Shown here: piece after piece, positions 54,115 to 64,000 of the stretch | Layout of the letters: each line of letters opens with the position of its first letter | Numbering within the stretch: the first letter of the stretch is position 1 | DNA from: Neonectria sp. B-13 | Lineage: Eukaryota; Ascomycota; Sordariomycetes; Hypocreales; Nectriaceae | Assembly: GCA_002682825.1 (NCBI GenBank) | Contig: NOKP01000005.1 | Coordinates: forward strand, 1,116,001-1,180,000 | Reading direction: 5' to 3' | DNA: 64,000 nucleotides | The notes under the pieces: model-generated | Told to the model about the DNA's origin: nothing | What the model saw: only the letters and a program-made list of their open reading frames with translations | The model's database searches: none | Position numbers and translations under genes: made by a program

Positions 54115-55346
54115 GACGGCGTACTGAAGTTGATACTGAGAGTCGTGGGTTTTCCTTTTTGAGATGTTGAAGATGTTGCAGGCGAGGTTTGAATCTTGTG
54201 TCAGCTAAACCTATTCATGTGGTGACCAATGTGAGAGCATCACGACTTTCAGATAAACGTCTGCAACACATATCTATTGCTACTTTCTTCTCCCATCCAA
54301 GTGTCACTGTATCAGTAGAAGTACTCGAATTTCCCAATCCAACATGTCCTCAAAAGCTAGTCTAAGTCAAAGACTGTTCCAAAAATGATCCAGTAGCGGC
54401 CAGATCCCACAAATGCGATCTGGTATACGAAATGTGAAGTACCGACTCGTGAAAAGCCGAGAAATGTTAAGAAGTTGTCCATGCCAAGTTGTGGGCGCTT
54501 GGGTTCGCCGTTGTCCTAGGTTTTGGAAACTCCACGACTGAGCGCAGTGGACTTGTTCTTAGTTGCCCTTAATTTAGATGCTTGCTCCAGGTTTAGTTTG
54601 CCTACTGCAATCTCAGGCTCTCTGACAGGACACAGTATCCGCTGGCATTGATGCTAGACAATAAGCTCTTGAGACTTGAAGTCTTCATAGCACCGACCAC
54701 AGATAAAGGACTTGGTGAAATTATCGGGGATGTGACATCGCTGTATGCGCTGCTGAGGGATAGAGGTCTGTCCAGCAACTCGACCAGTAACCACACAAAT
54801 TATGCCACAACTCACTTGCCTCTGTGGATCTGCGTCCACCCGAAGCCCAAACAAGAGCGATTCAGCTTGGACCTATTCACAGCGACTTTATATAATGGGC
54901 AAGCGAGATTTTGCTGGGCATTCATACTGACCCCGGGCTGTGTCCTCACAGACTTCTGGCCAAAGGTAGAAGCATCACTAATGCCTTCTGCGCCAGTCAC
55001 TTCGAATATCTTCCTTTTGCCTTGACCTTGAGTGGATCCTTGGACAGCAGCCTAGCACTCCATATTCGTCAGCGGGAATTCGGCCGCGTCGTCAGCTTTC
55101 GTTTTTTGTCACCTCTATCGTCCATAGTGTTATAGTCTTTCCGGGTGCGGCTGATGCAAAACCAGCCCTCTTCGACCGCGTCTTTGATGGCGCAAAGTGC
55201 TATCTCTGAAATCCTGGGTCTTTTGGGCTGTCTCCTACCGTACCAATTACCCCCCGTATCAACTCCTGATACACGATTTGATGGTCCGTGCCCTGCTCAA
55301 GAATGTAGACTAGAAATGTGCCGCATTTCCATCCTATGTTACGTAG
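54115..55346. other. Intergenic, no gene supported
   Basis: ORFs on both strands at 54600-55140 share no recognisable domain and show no splice-supported extension. Confidence 0.4.
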
Positions 55347-55419
55347 TTGGTTATGTTTGATTTGGAAGCAGGAAGCCCGGCTAACAAACTGTCCAGCGCC
55401 GGGAATCATGTGATCTGTG

Positions 55420-55745
55420 TTTTCCTTTACATCGGAAAATATCGGCCATTCTGTGGATGGAGTTTTCATTTGGTTAATGCTTTATTTTACGTTGAGACAG
55501 AGGCTGCAGCGACAAGAAGAGATCTACGCGAGGGTCAAAGTAGTATCCAGGCACAAGTCGACCAATTGAATAGGGAGGGTTTCTGGTGCCGAGTCCGATT
55601 AGATTCGGACAACCGGCTAACAGCTATCTTCTTTGCTCATCCAGACTCTATTGCATATTTACGATGCAATCCCGACGTTATGATATTAGATTGCACCTAT
55701 CAGACGAACAAACACGCTATGCCACTTCTTACTCAAGTATTCTAG
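55420..55745 (+). pseudogene. Mutator-like (hop/MULE) transposase fragment
   Basis: REGFWCRVRLDSDNRLTAIF leads into HPDSIAYLRCNPDVMILDCT and YQTNKHAMPLL. This is the start of the MULE catalytic domain (first Asp in the DCTY motif). The reading frame stops at TAG within ACTCAAGTATTCTAG, and the rest of the transposase is missing. Upstream, 55447-55506 is repeated at 44212-44271. It is a dead fragment of a DNA transposon. Confidence 0.75.
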
Positions 55746-57483
55746 TCGGTAACGGGGCCCGTTACGAGTTTTAGACCAATCAAAGCTGTGGAAATTGACA
55801 TGGATTTTCAAACTCGTACCGGCCCTGTTCCTGTTCAAGTCGCGTTTACCAAATCACGAAACGGGGCCCATTTCGTGGCAGGGTGATCCGTGCCACCCAT
55901 GCCGAGTTCATGGCGTATGGAGAAACCGCCATCAACTTAAATAATTAGCTGACTTTAATTGTAACAATCACTTCTTGACTATAGAGTACCGCGTCTCTTA
56001 TCTTCTCCCAATAATTTCGCTATTACCTTTTGAATATCCTACGCCCTTAGCATGCCTATTTAGGCATCTTCTAAAAGCCTTCTCCACAAGTAAAACATTA
56101 TGCCAAGCCAAGTGCAGACGCTCAAGAGACTAGAGCTTCACTATGATATCTCGCATCGAACTAATAGACAAAAAAAGGAAATCCATGCATGTTTCCACCC
56201 AACACTAGTAAGAAAGCAAAGGAGCCGCAACCACTCGAGCCTCAAACCTACAGCCATCTATGAATTGTGCGCTGGCTACAATCAGATAAAAAGAATGCAA
56301 GATCATAGGGAGAACGCATTTCGAAATATTTGTAACCGACTGGAGGCATCCATTGGAGACATTAATCTTCTGGGCACGAAGCCTTGCAATTTCGACATCC
56401 TGGGCTTGGATACTATTGGACTAGGGTTTTTAGTCGGTGCACTAGCAATCAACCTTCAAAACAGACCTCTGATACTAAAGACCGGCACTGGAATCTTCGA
56501 GGTCTACTAACAGTACTTGCTGAAGCTTCGCTATCGATCAAGTCGGAGGCCACAACGACGAATCTTTCAAGAAATCAATGGCTTCGCGGAGGAGCTCGAA
56601 GCGCTGGCGAAAGTCACACGCTCCCAAAAGACTGTTCATGCCAACTATCGAGCATTGATATCGCCGTCCTCACTTCGTATAACAACCCTCTCACGTTCCA
56701 ATTTCTTTGAAGTGGAGTCACGGTACATTGGCAAACAGATATCGACCCTCGCCGAACGCGCTGATGATCTTGACGTATTGCAAGACGAGGTAGTTATGCT
56801 CAAATACCAGGTGAAGCAGATGATTGAGATACTTGAAGAGGGCCATGGGAAAGTAATCAGAGCATTCACGGTTGTAACTTTGTTCTTCCTACCTCTGTAA
56901 GTTTTCTGTATAGCGATACGTATTATCTTTCGCTCACATGCGCGTCACAGATCATTTACTAGTTTCTTTGGTATGAACACAATAGATATTCGCGAGATAG
57001 ATCACGACCAGCGCATTTTCTGGATCGTGGGTATCCCTGTTACAGCAGTTATCCTAGCTCTGGCTTTCCTCTATGCATACAAAGGAGACGATATCCAGGA
57101 TTATATCTCCCAAGTGATCAGATCGACGAGGGCTAGGCCAAAAGTGCAGCTGGAGTTCAACGAGCACTCCGTCAGGGCAGGAACTTGGGTTTCGACAATA
57201 TCAGCCGCGGAGGAGGATCTCCAGGAGAACTCAAGAGAAGCGAGATCCTATTCTTGGTTTCGTGTACAGAAAAGACTAAAGAGAAAGCAGACAGTCAGGC
57301 AAAGCAGAGGACTAAGAGAGATAACAGAGGTCTAGATACAATACGTGGGATGACTCTACTCAAGGACTCTAGTTAGGAACGAGGCATCTACTCAAGTATT
57401 TGGTTAGTTGGTTGGTTAGTTGTATTCCTACTCAAGTATTCTTGGTCAAAACGCGCCGCGTTTCGCCTTTTAGACCAATCAAA
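55731..57483. repeat. Short direct repeats and hairpins bracketing the CorA-like gene
   Basis: ACTCAAGTATTCT occurs at 55731-55743 and 57430-57442, with a shorter copy at 57390. TTTTAGACCAATCAAA occurs at 55769-55784 and 57468-57483. Each pair encloses a hairpin with a one-base loop: GTAACGGGGCCCGTTAC at 55749-55765 and AAACGCGCCGCGTTT at 57448-57462. A third hairpin (CACGAAA...TTTCGTG) is at 55855-55877. Confidence 0.6.
56514..57335 (+). CDS. CorA-like membrane protein (GMN motif), 5' part unresolved
   Basis: Exons 56514..56896 and 56951..57335 (54-nt intron, GTAAGT donor, CACAG acceptor) keep one frame of 255 residues. ADDLDVLQDEVVMLKYQVK is a helical run leading into the first membrane helix (VTLFFLPL), then SFTSFFGMNT, which carries the GMN selectivity motif of CorA magnesium channels. 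A second helix follows (WIVGIPVTAVILALAFLYAY) and a basic cytosolic tail. An acceptor (CTACTAACAG) precedes 56514, so upstream exons exist; the frame at 56100-56510 is a candidate, but no good donor was found. Fungal CorA-like proteins of this type often carry only the membrane half. It is flanked by hairpins and direct repeats and may sit on a mobile segment. Confidence 0.62.
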
Positions 57484-57993
57484 ACCTTTAGATTTCTACC
57501 CTCATTTAGGTACTGAGTTTCAGCTCTAATTCTTGATTTTCGAGTCGAAAACAGGATGAAACTAATCATTCGATTGCGTCAATGATAGACCACCGATCCA
57601 ATCATTGAGCGCTGTTAGATTGCTATAGCAATCGTCGGGGGGGAAGGTATAATGTCGAAGTTATGAGCTAGATCTGTTCGTTGTCGCTTAGTGTCGTGAT
57701 TGGAATATTGTCTTTTTATTTCTTATTAGTTAGAATAAATAAGAGATATGTTCCGAAGGTATAGAGTAGAATGGAAGACTGCACCTAGTATTATGCTACA
57801 ATCTGTATAGCTCTGTGCGAATAAATCTTGATATCCTTCCTTGAGAGTTTATTTACAACATGCAAATACATGGCGGGGACACTGGATATGTCAGGTAGCA
57901 ATTGTGGCTCACGTGCATATGCCGTATATTTTATCTCTTAGTTGACTTAGAAGAGCTATAGACCTGACAAGATAATCAAGAAAGACTGCCACC
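57336..57993. other. Intergenic, convergent 3' ends
   Basis: It holds the right-hand hairpin and direct repeats (57390-57483). The remainder shows nothing recognised. Confidence 0.45.
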
Positions 57994-59544
57994 CTATTTC
58001 TTTGCACTAACTACGGCCAGAGCACTGTTCACACGGTTGTTATTCTCTTTGTCCATGTTCCATGGCGGTGGATTGGCAAAGAGGAGCTTGACCCCCGGCT
58101 GGAAGACCATGCAGTGAGAGCTTCCTCCAAAGTGAAACATGCCAATCTCCTGCCCTTTGGTGATGGTGTCGTTAACTGCGACGGTAAACTCGCAGCCCGC
58201 CACTTCAGCCATGCCGATGAATACAATGGCCATGAGGCCAATAGTCGGGTTGTTCGCCTTGATCCAGATGATGGCGCGCGTGGCCACGGCGCTGATGTAG
58301 GGCTGAGAGTAATTGGGTGCCGCAGGGTCTGGGTCTGTTGGGTCTCCGGCCAAACCTTCAAAGAAGTCCTCGCTGTAGTATGACCCGGGGACCAGATCAA
58401 TCCCAGCGATAGTACCGCTGATAGGCGCGTGCCAGCGGTGGTAGCTCTTTGAGCTCAGGAAGGCCTGGTAGACAGTGCCGTTGACAAGCTGGGAGGTCAT
58501 TGGGTTTTGGTTCAGCATCCTGTCAAGGGAGTAAGGCTGGGACTTGAGCCAGAACTGGTCATGCAGCTGGACGTTCTCAACCACCTGCAAGGGAGCTGAC
58601 TCGCATGCATTGGTGATGACAAGAGTCGGGTCAGGACACTCTGAGGTTGGAGGGGCATTATCCGGGAAGTCAACCGGGCGCAAGCCGTTCTGAAATTCCC
58701 TCGTGAAGAAGTCATCCCAGGTGCCGTAGCCGTAGTAAGGCGCGGTAGGATCGCACACGTAGATCTGATCAAAGGGTGGGCCCCCCTGGCCAGTATCAGC
58801 TACCTTGGCAAGCATATCGAGGGAATCCTGGGATAGCCAATCCTTTAAGCCAGCCTGGGAGGCTGAAGATTTCAAGAACGAGCCCCATGTATTGAGAACA
58901 TCCTTGAAGGAGGTGTTGATGGCAGGTATGAGCCAAAACTCGTACCCAGCGATTGTACCCATAGGCCAGTCTAGCACGGCATTGATAGGGAAACCAATCA
59001 TCCCATTAGCCGTGGGGGGCGTTTGTGTGTCAAAGAACGGCGGCGGAGACTGAATGATGAGATTAACGACATTCAAAAAGTCTCCGAAGTTCTGAAGGGC
59101 CGCGGCACCAGTCGGATCATAGTTCTTGGACGACTGGGTAAACATATCGTTGGACAGAGCTTGCCAGATTGGATTGCCGCTGACTAGCTGCTGGAAGGCA
59201 ACGAGGCTTGGATCAAGAGACAGATCATTCCTCCGATTGGCCTCCTTGAGCTTGGAAGCCACCCATTTCTGGATCGCCGGACGCTGAGAAGGTAGCCATT
59301 TGCCGATAGGTCTGTGGCTTGCCTCAGGCTGTAATGTTGCTGGGGCCATCTTGTCAATAGAGATGGAAGATGTAGCGGAGTCAAAAGTAGGCAGTGAGTA
59401 AGATCTTTTGCGAAAGAAGTAACTTAGTAGTGGAAGTTGGATTGACGAGAAGTGTGAAAACCTAGCCGACTTGCTCGACTTTATATCCATACATGGAATT
59501 AATGAGTTACGGAACAAGCCGTCCGAGGGAATGCTGGCGAACAT
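57994..59544 (-). CDS. Phosphatidylserine-decarboxylase-like enzyme (PSDC plus PSD domains)
   Basis: This is a single exon of 516 residues, or 451 if the Met at 59349 (start of the conserved part) is used. The first 65 residues look non-conserved and may be leader or untranslated. Residues about 75-240 match the PSDC-type N-terminal domain seen in fungal PSD-like proteins. Then YYGYGTWDDFFTREF, the KSYHRWHAPISGTI block and, near the C-terminus, HFGGSSHCMVFQPGVKLLF. The Ser of the GGSS site is where PSD-family proteins self-cleave to form the pyruvoyl cofactor. Such soluble fungal paralogues include amino-acid decarboxylases (tryptophan decarboxylase PsiD belongs to this group), so the substrate may be an amino acid instead of a phospholipid. 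No mitochondrial membrane anchor was seen. Confidence 0.85.
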   Translation of the reverse strand: MFASIPSDGLFRNSLIPCMDIKSSKSARFSHFSSIQLPLLSYFFRKRSYSLPTFDSATSSISIDKMAPATLQPEASHRPIGKWLPSQRPAIQKWVASKLKEANRRNDLSLDPSLVAFQQLVSGNPIWQALSNDMFTQSSKNYDPTGAAALQNFGDFLNVVNLIIQSPPPFFDTQTPPTANGMIGFPINAVLDWPMGTIAGYEFWLIPAINTSFKDVLNTWGSFLKSSASQAGLKDWLSQDSLDMLAKVADTGQGGPPFDQIYVCDPTAPYYGYGTWDDFFTREFQNGLRPVDFPDNAPPTSECPDPTLVITNACESAPLQVVENVQLHDQFWLKSQPYSLDRMLNQNPMTSQLVNGTVYQAFLSSKSYHRWHAPISGTIAGIDLVPGSYYSEDFFEGLAGDPTDPDPAAPNYSQPYISAVATRAIIWIKANNPTIGLMAIVFIGMAEVAGCEFTVAVNDTITKGQEIGMFHFGGSSHCMVFQPGVKLLFANPPPWNMDKENNNRVNSALAVVSAKK

Positions 59545-60000
59545 TCACCTCCAATAATATCGACGGTTGAGGCCAACCGCACCGAGACATACAGCTTTCC
59601 GCCAGCCACATTCCATAATACCATGCTTGGATTGCTCAGAACTGCTGCAGCAGCCGCCACATGGGCGGGTACTTGCAGAAATGTGCTGATTTAGGTAGAA
59701 ATACAGGTACTTTGAGACTGGATGCGGTTGAGGACAAAGCGGTCAAGGCCTATGCCTGAAGACATCGTATGAGGTGTCTTAGACATGCTGAGGAAATGTA
59801 CAGAGGAGCCTAGAGCCGGTCTGCAGAGACAGCATGAACACTTGGTGATTGAGGATACAGCGCTTAAGATCTTTGCATAACGAGATCGTATGAGGTGTCT
59901 TGGGCATGCTAGGGAACGCACTATTAAAGAGTCTAGGCTTTATCTGCCACTTTCTATGTGCTTATTTGTTTATGCAAGCCAAAGATACATCATTTGTACA
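59545..60000. other. Intergenic with an imperfect tandem duplication
   Basis: Promoter region of the PSD-like gene. Two related segments, about 59729-59796 and 59850-59918, share ATCGTATGAGGTGTCTT and flanking words. No gene is supported. Confidence 0.5.
59729..59918 (+). repeat. Imperfect tandem repeat, period about 122 bp
   Basis: TTGAGGA[CT]A.AGCG....AAG is followed in both units by ATCGTATGAGGTGTCTT and GCATGCT-type text. Two units only. Confidence 0.55.
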
Positions 60001-61114
60001 CTCATATCAATGGAAGAGAATCAAACAATACAAGGGTATCAATAAGATGAAAGATATGGAAAATATGCATTGCTTTTGGTTTCATTATAATAATACTTAA
60101 ATAAAGTAATTAAAGAATATTAAGCCTCTGTTTCGATTGCATGATTCACTGTCTCAGTATAATCTTATCACTTATCTTAAAATGGTAGAAATACATTAGT
60201 GTCTATCTTTGTGAAATTAGGCTGAAAGAATATCTATACTAAATTTGTTAATAGCAGGGCAGTCCCTAGGCTTGGCTTTTAGAGTCTGTCTCCTTTTTAT
60301 AAAGGTTAAACATACTATATACACTTAACTAAAGAAGAGATAGAGGAGGGTCATGGGAAGTTAGCATTGTTAGTAGGGCAATTATGCAGCAAGGCCTTGA
60401 ATTGAAAACTAATTATGTCTGAGCTATAGCTAGTTTACCCTCATATTGTGGCTGTATGTACCTGTAGACGTTGAGGTTTGGTATGTGACAGAAACTCAGC
60501 CATTAATGTAACACTTTTGACCGGCGTGGAATTATGTCACTGTGGATACCAAATGCTCAATCATTAAGCCGCTTCCTTATATAACATTCCCTGCGTAATG
60601 TAAAGACATACTGGATCTCATTGCCTCACTGATAAGAGTGATTGTTATAGACTTAACAAATAGTATTCTACATTGAACATTGTCTTACATTGCCTAGCTC
60701 AAGGGTATAAAAAGAAAACCAAGAATCTGTTTAATAGTAGATTAATGTATTTTATTATATGTAATTCTTGTTTTTTTTTATACTTAGGGCCTAGGCTTTA
60801 AATTGTGTTTTTAGAAGGATTATTACTTAATAGACTTATAAATAAGATATAAAGTACTTAACTAAGGCTTAAAATACTTTTAATTATAAGTTAAGTGTTT
60901 TTTATTTTTATATAATATAAATATTTTAAATAAGAAACTTTTAATATTATTATTCTATTTTTAAAGTTCTATTTAATAGTTTATATTTTATTAATATTAA
61001 ATATAACTTAGGTTAAAAAAGATTATATAATATTAAGATTACTATTAAAACTACTATTTAAAGTATTATTTTTATTTATTTATAGTTATATTAAATTATA
61101 TCTCTTTATAAGAG
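60001..61114. other. AT-rich transition into RIP-mutated repeats
   Basis: 60000-60700 is moderately AT-rich and unassigned. From 60730 it is strongly bleached. 61035-61075 is a fragment of the repeat-unit outer end (CTATTAAAACTACTATTTAA). No gene. Confidence 0.5.
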
Positions 61115-61502
61115 TATAATAGTTAGGCTTAACCTAAGTGTCTAAAGTAAGTCTAAGGTATATAATTTAATAATCAAATGGATTAGGATATTATAGTAAG
61201 TAATATAAGTTATAATAATAATATGCAAAAGTAAGTTATTATATAATTAAGTAGGAGTATTAATAGCTAAGGAGCTTAAGGCTTTAGTTTAATATACTAA
61301 GTAAATATAGTTATATACTATAGTAATTGTATAAGCTTACTAAAGGGTAGTAAGTCTATTATTATAGCTTATTGTAATAGAGTGAGCTGGATAGTCTAGC
61401 TTATATAGTTAGGGTAAGTCTAGGAATATAGATATTGTAAAAAAGTAAGTATATTATAGTTCTACTAGTTATAACTGCTTAGTCTTAACCTGGGCTATAA
61501 TA
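61115..61502 (+). mobile_element. Solo LTR, 388 bp, RIP-mutated copy with 5-bp target duplication
   Basis: It aligns end to end with 41467-41834: start TATAATAGTTAGGCTTAACC, end ACCTGGGCTATAATA. AAGAG flanks both sides (61110-61114 and 61503-61507). It is more mutated than its partner. Confidence 0.78.
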
Positions 61503-61599
61503 AAGAGAACCTAATATATAATAATTACTATATTATATATTAATTTCTTTATTTTAAGCCTAATTAGTTTTTAAAGTTTTTTATTAATTTTTATTTAAA

Positions 61600-62675
61600 T
61601 ATTTAAATATAATAATCTTTAATAGTATATACTTAAAGAAAGAATTAAAGATTAAATAGTATAAAAGAAAATAGAAAAATTAATAATATAATAGGCTTAA
61701 TACTTAAGCTTAAGATAATAATAACTTAAGAAAATAAAAGTTTTTATTATAAAGTTAAAATATAAGTTTTACTACTTTAATTAGTTAGAAAAGCTAAATC
61801 TTAAAAAAGCTAGATTTTAAAAAAGCTAAATCTTAGAAAAGTTAGACTTTAAAAAGTTAAATCTTAGAAAAAGCTAAAATCCCTTAGAATAAAAGCTTAA
61901 TCTTTATACTTTTTAAGCTTTTTATATTCTATTTAACCTTTTATTTAAATATAATAGTTCTTAATAGTATATACTTAGAGAAAAAGCTAAAGATTAAATA
62001 GTATAGAAGAGAATAGAAAAAACAATAATATAATAGGCTTAATACTTAAGCCTAAGATAATAATAACTTAAGAAGATAAAAGTTTCTATTATAAAGTTAA
62101 GATATAAGTTTTATTACTTTAATTAGCTAGAAAAGCTAGATCTTAGAAAAGCTAGATTTTAAAAAAGACTAAAACCCCTTAGGATAAAAGCCTAGTCTAT
62201 AAGGCTTTATACTTTCTAGATTATTTCTTTATATTCTATTTAACTTTCTATATAATATAATAATTATACTATTAATTATATAAAATAATTATTATTCAAA
62301 TTGTACTATAGTTTAATAAGCTCTTACTAAGCTATATATATAGGCTCTTATATAACCTATATAGTAAATTAGAAGAATATTTAAGTCTTATTTTTATATT
62401 ATAAATTATAGCTTAAAAGTCTAGCTTAAAGTATATAAAATAGCTTATAATTAACTACTTTAGATCTAAAGAGTTAGTTTAATTAGTAGTTTTTAGTTAT
62501 AATATCTTATTATAAAAGGAAATATAGCTTAATATAATAATAACTTAATAGATTATAATAGAATAATTCTTTCTAAAGAGATTAATTCTAAAGCTAGAAA
62601 GGAATAATAATATTACTATTATAAAGAAAAAGTTCCTTAAGAAATTATATAATTCTATTTATATCTTATATATTA
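61600..62675 (-). repeat. RIP repeat units, truncated and nested
   Basis: Inner-end starts (TATTTAAATATAATAG type) occur at about 61601 and 61941. The first copy breaks off after about 340 bp where the second begins. The second runs to 62675, where another unit is inserted, and appears to resume at 63716. Confidence 0.6.
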
Positions 62676-63715
62676 TTTAGATATAATAGTCTTTAGTAGT
62701 ATATACCTAGAGAAGAAACTAAAGATTAAATAGTATAAAAGAAAATAGAAAAAATAATAGTATAATAGGCTTAATACTTAAGCCTAAGGTAATAATAACT
62801 TAAGAAGATAAAAGTTTCTATTATAAAGTTAAGGTATAAGTTTTACTATCTTAATTAGCTAGAAAAGCTAAATCTTAGAAAAGCTAGATCTTAGAAAAGC
62901 TAAATCTTAGAAAAGTTAGATCTTAGAAAAGCTAGACCTTAGAAAAGGCTAAAACCTCTTAGGATAAAAGCCCAGCTTATAAGATAACCTTTATGCTTTC
63001 TAGATTACCTTTTTACATTCTATCTAACCTTCTACTTAATACAATAATTATACAACTAATTATATATAATAACTACTTCCTTCTGAATTACACTATAGCC
63101 TAGTAAGCCCTTACTAAGCTATACCTATAGGCTCTTATATAACCTATATAGCTTATTTTAAGTAGATTTAAGCCTTATTTCTAAGCTATAAATTATAGTT
63201 TAAAAGTTTAACCTATAAGATATAAAAGAGATTAAAATTAATTAATACTCTAAGGCTAAGGAATTAGTCTAGTTAATAGTCTTTAGTTATTATATCCTAC
63301 TATAAGATAGAATCTAATCTAATAGAATAATAGTCTAATAGATTATAATAGAATAGGTCTTTTTAAAGGGGCTAGCTTTAAAGCTAGAAAGGAATAATAA
63401 TATTACTAATGCAAAAAAGAGGTTTATTAATAGTCTAAAGTATAATAACTATATCTTATGGGTTATACAGCTGATGAGTAATACTATACTAACCAATCTA
63501 CAACCAAAGGAGTAATGCATTAGAAAGCGAGAGAATCCTACTATGTGGAGGGATTTAGCGGAGGGAGTTGGAAGCTGGAGGGGGTAAAAGTTAATAATTA
63601 GGTTTAAAATCCAAAGATCTATCCCCCTATTAAGCTTAAGCAAAGGAAACATATAACTGTTTAGTGCAATTGTGGATAGGTAGAAATAGTAGTTTAAATA
63701 GTAGTTTTAATAGTA
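62676..63715 (-). mobile_element. Full repeat unit, 1,040 bp, inserted into another unit with a 13-bp duplication
   Basis: The host unit is interrupted. ATCTTATATATTA stands both at 62663-62675 and at 63716-63728, and the uninterrupted equivalent is seen near 41090. The unit starts TTTAGATATAATAG and ends AATAGTAGTTTTAATAGTA. Part of it (63530-63600) keeps GC-rich words. No ORF of a transposase remains. Confidence 0.6.
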
Positions 63716-64000
63716 ATCTTATATATTATATAATTAATAAGTAATACTATACTAATAAACCTATAACTAAAAGAGTAATAACTATATTAGAAAGTAAGAA
63801 AATCCTATTAGAACTATAAAGAGATTTAATAGAGAGAGTTTTAGAAAGGTAAAGAAAATAAAAGTTAATAGTTAGATTTAAAATCTAAAGATTTATCCTC
63901 TTATTAAGCTTAAACAAAGGAAATATATAATTTAATATAATTATAAATAAGTAGAAATAATAGTTTAAATAGTAGTTTTAATAGTATTTATTTAGATATA
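63716..64000 (-). repeat. Continuation of the interrupted repeat unit, runs off the window
   Basis: It matches the outer third of the unit (compare 63440-63715) with heavier RIP, ending AGTAGTTTTAATAG near 63984. The final bases (TATTTAGATATA) look like the start of another unit. Confidence 0.55.

Noticed and set aside
54600..55140. Overlapping ORFs on both strands of about 60-125 codons
   Set aside because: They shadow each other, show no motif and have no promoter or intron evidence.

Overview
The window looks like nuclear DNA of a filamentous ascomycete (Pezizomycotina, probably Sordariomycetes). Genes carry short introns of about 46-120 nt with GT..AG ends and CTNAC-type branch sites, and the protein families are typical of that group (F-box, DUF7703-like, DUF7708-type NLR, fungal Hsp70-like ATPase, Dabb, PSD-like). 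AT-rich blocks carry the C-to-T and G-to-A signature of repeat-induced point mutation (RIP). The composition is two-speed: gene-bearing DNA of ordinary GC is broken by RIP-bleached repeats at 12.7-13.1, 25.3-25.6, 38.5-43.2 and 60.0-64.0 kb. No ribosomal RNA, tRNA or CRISPR feature was supported.

Layout. 0-12.6 kb: the 3' part of a large secreted-type protein gene, an F-box gene, a decayed FAD monooxygenase, two secreted cysteine-containing proteins, a polytopic membrane protein and a SAM methyltransferase. 13.2-20.9 kb: three related genes carrying the MACPF (perforin-like) signature. Two are on the minus strand and one diverges on the plus strand; the last is a long fusion of a MACPF-like head, coiled coils and two jacalin-like lectin repeats. 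22-28 kb: a coiled-coil/beta-trefoil-like protein, a Gly/Ala-rich hydrophobic protein and a 5'-damaged ankyrin gene. 28-36 kb: a short C2H2 transcription factor, a dead NLR (NB-ARC plus TPR), a helical-domain protein and a single-pass membrane protein. 36.3-38.5 kb: an Hsp70-like ATPase.

38.5-43.2 kb is a graveyard. It begins with a RIP-mutated duplicate of part of the first gene in the window, followed by a nearly 2-kb palindrome and two solo LTRs with 5-bp target duplications. 43.2-46 kb holds WD40, Mutator-transposase and Myb-like relics and a Dabb-domain gene. 46-51.3 kb holds a conserved tail-anchored protein and, divergently, an intact NLR (DUF7708-like domain, NB-ARC, TPR). 53-59.4 kb holds a zincin metalloprotease, a Mutator fragment, a CorA-like membrane protein and a PSD-like decarboxylase. 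The last 4 kb is nested, RIP-bleached repeats.

Taken together the window reads as an accessory island. Predicted pore-formers and lectins sit near NLRs (one live, two dead), ankyrin and Hsp70-like genes, with repeats and duplication fossils between them. A role in killing, competition or self/non-self recognition is an inference from the gene families, not something the sequence proves. Exon coordinates were assembled by eye from splice consensus and reading-frame continuity; lengths were checked to be multiples of three except where a break is stated.
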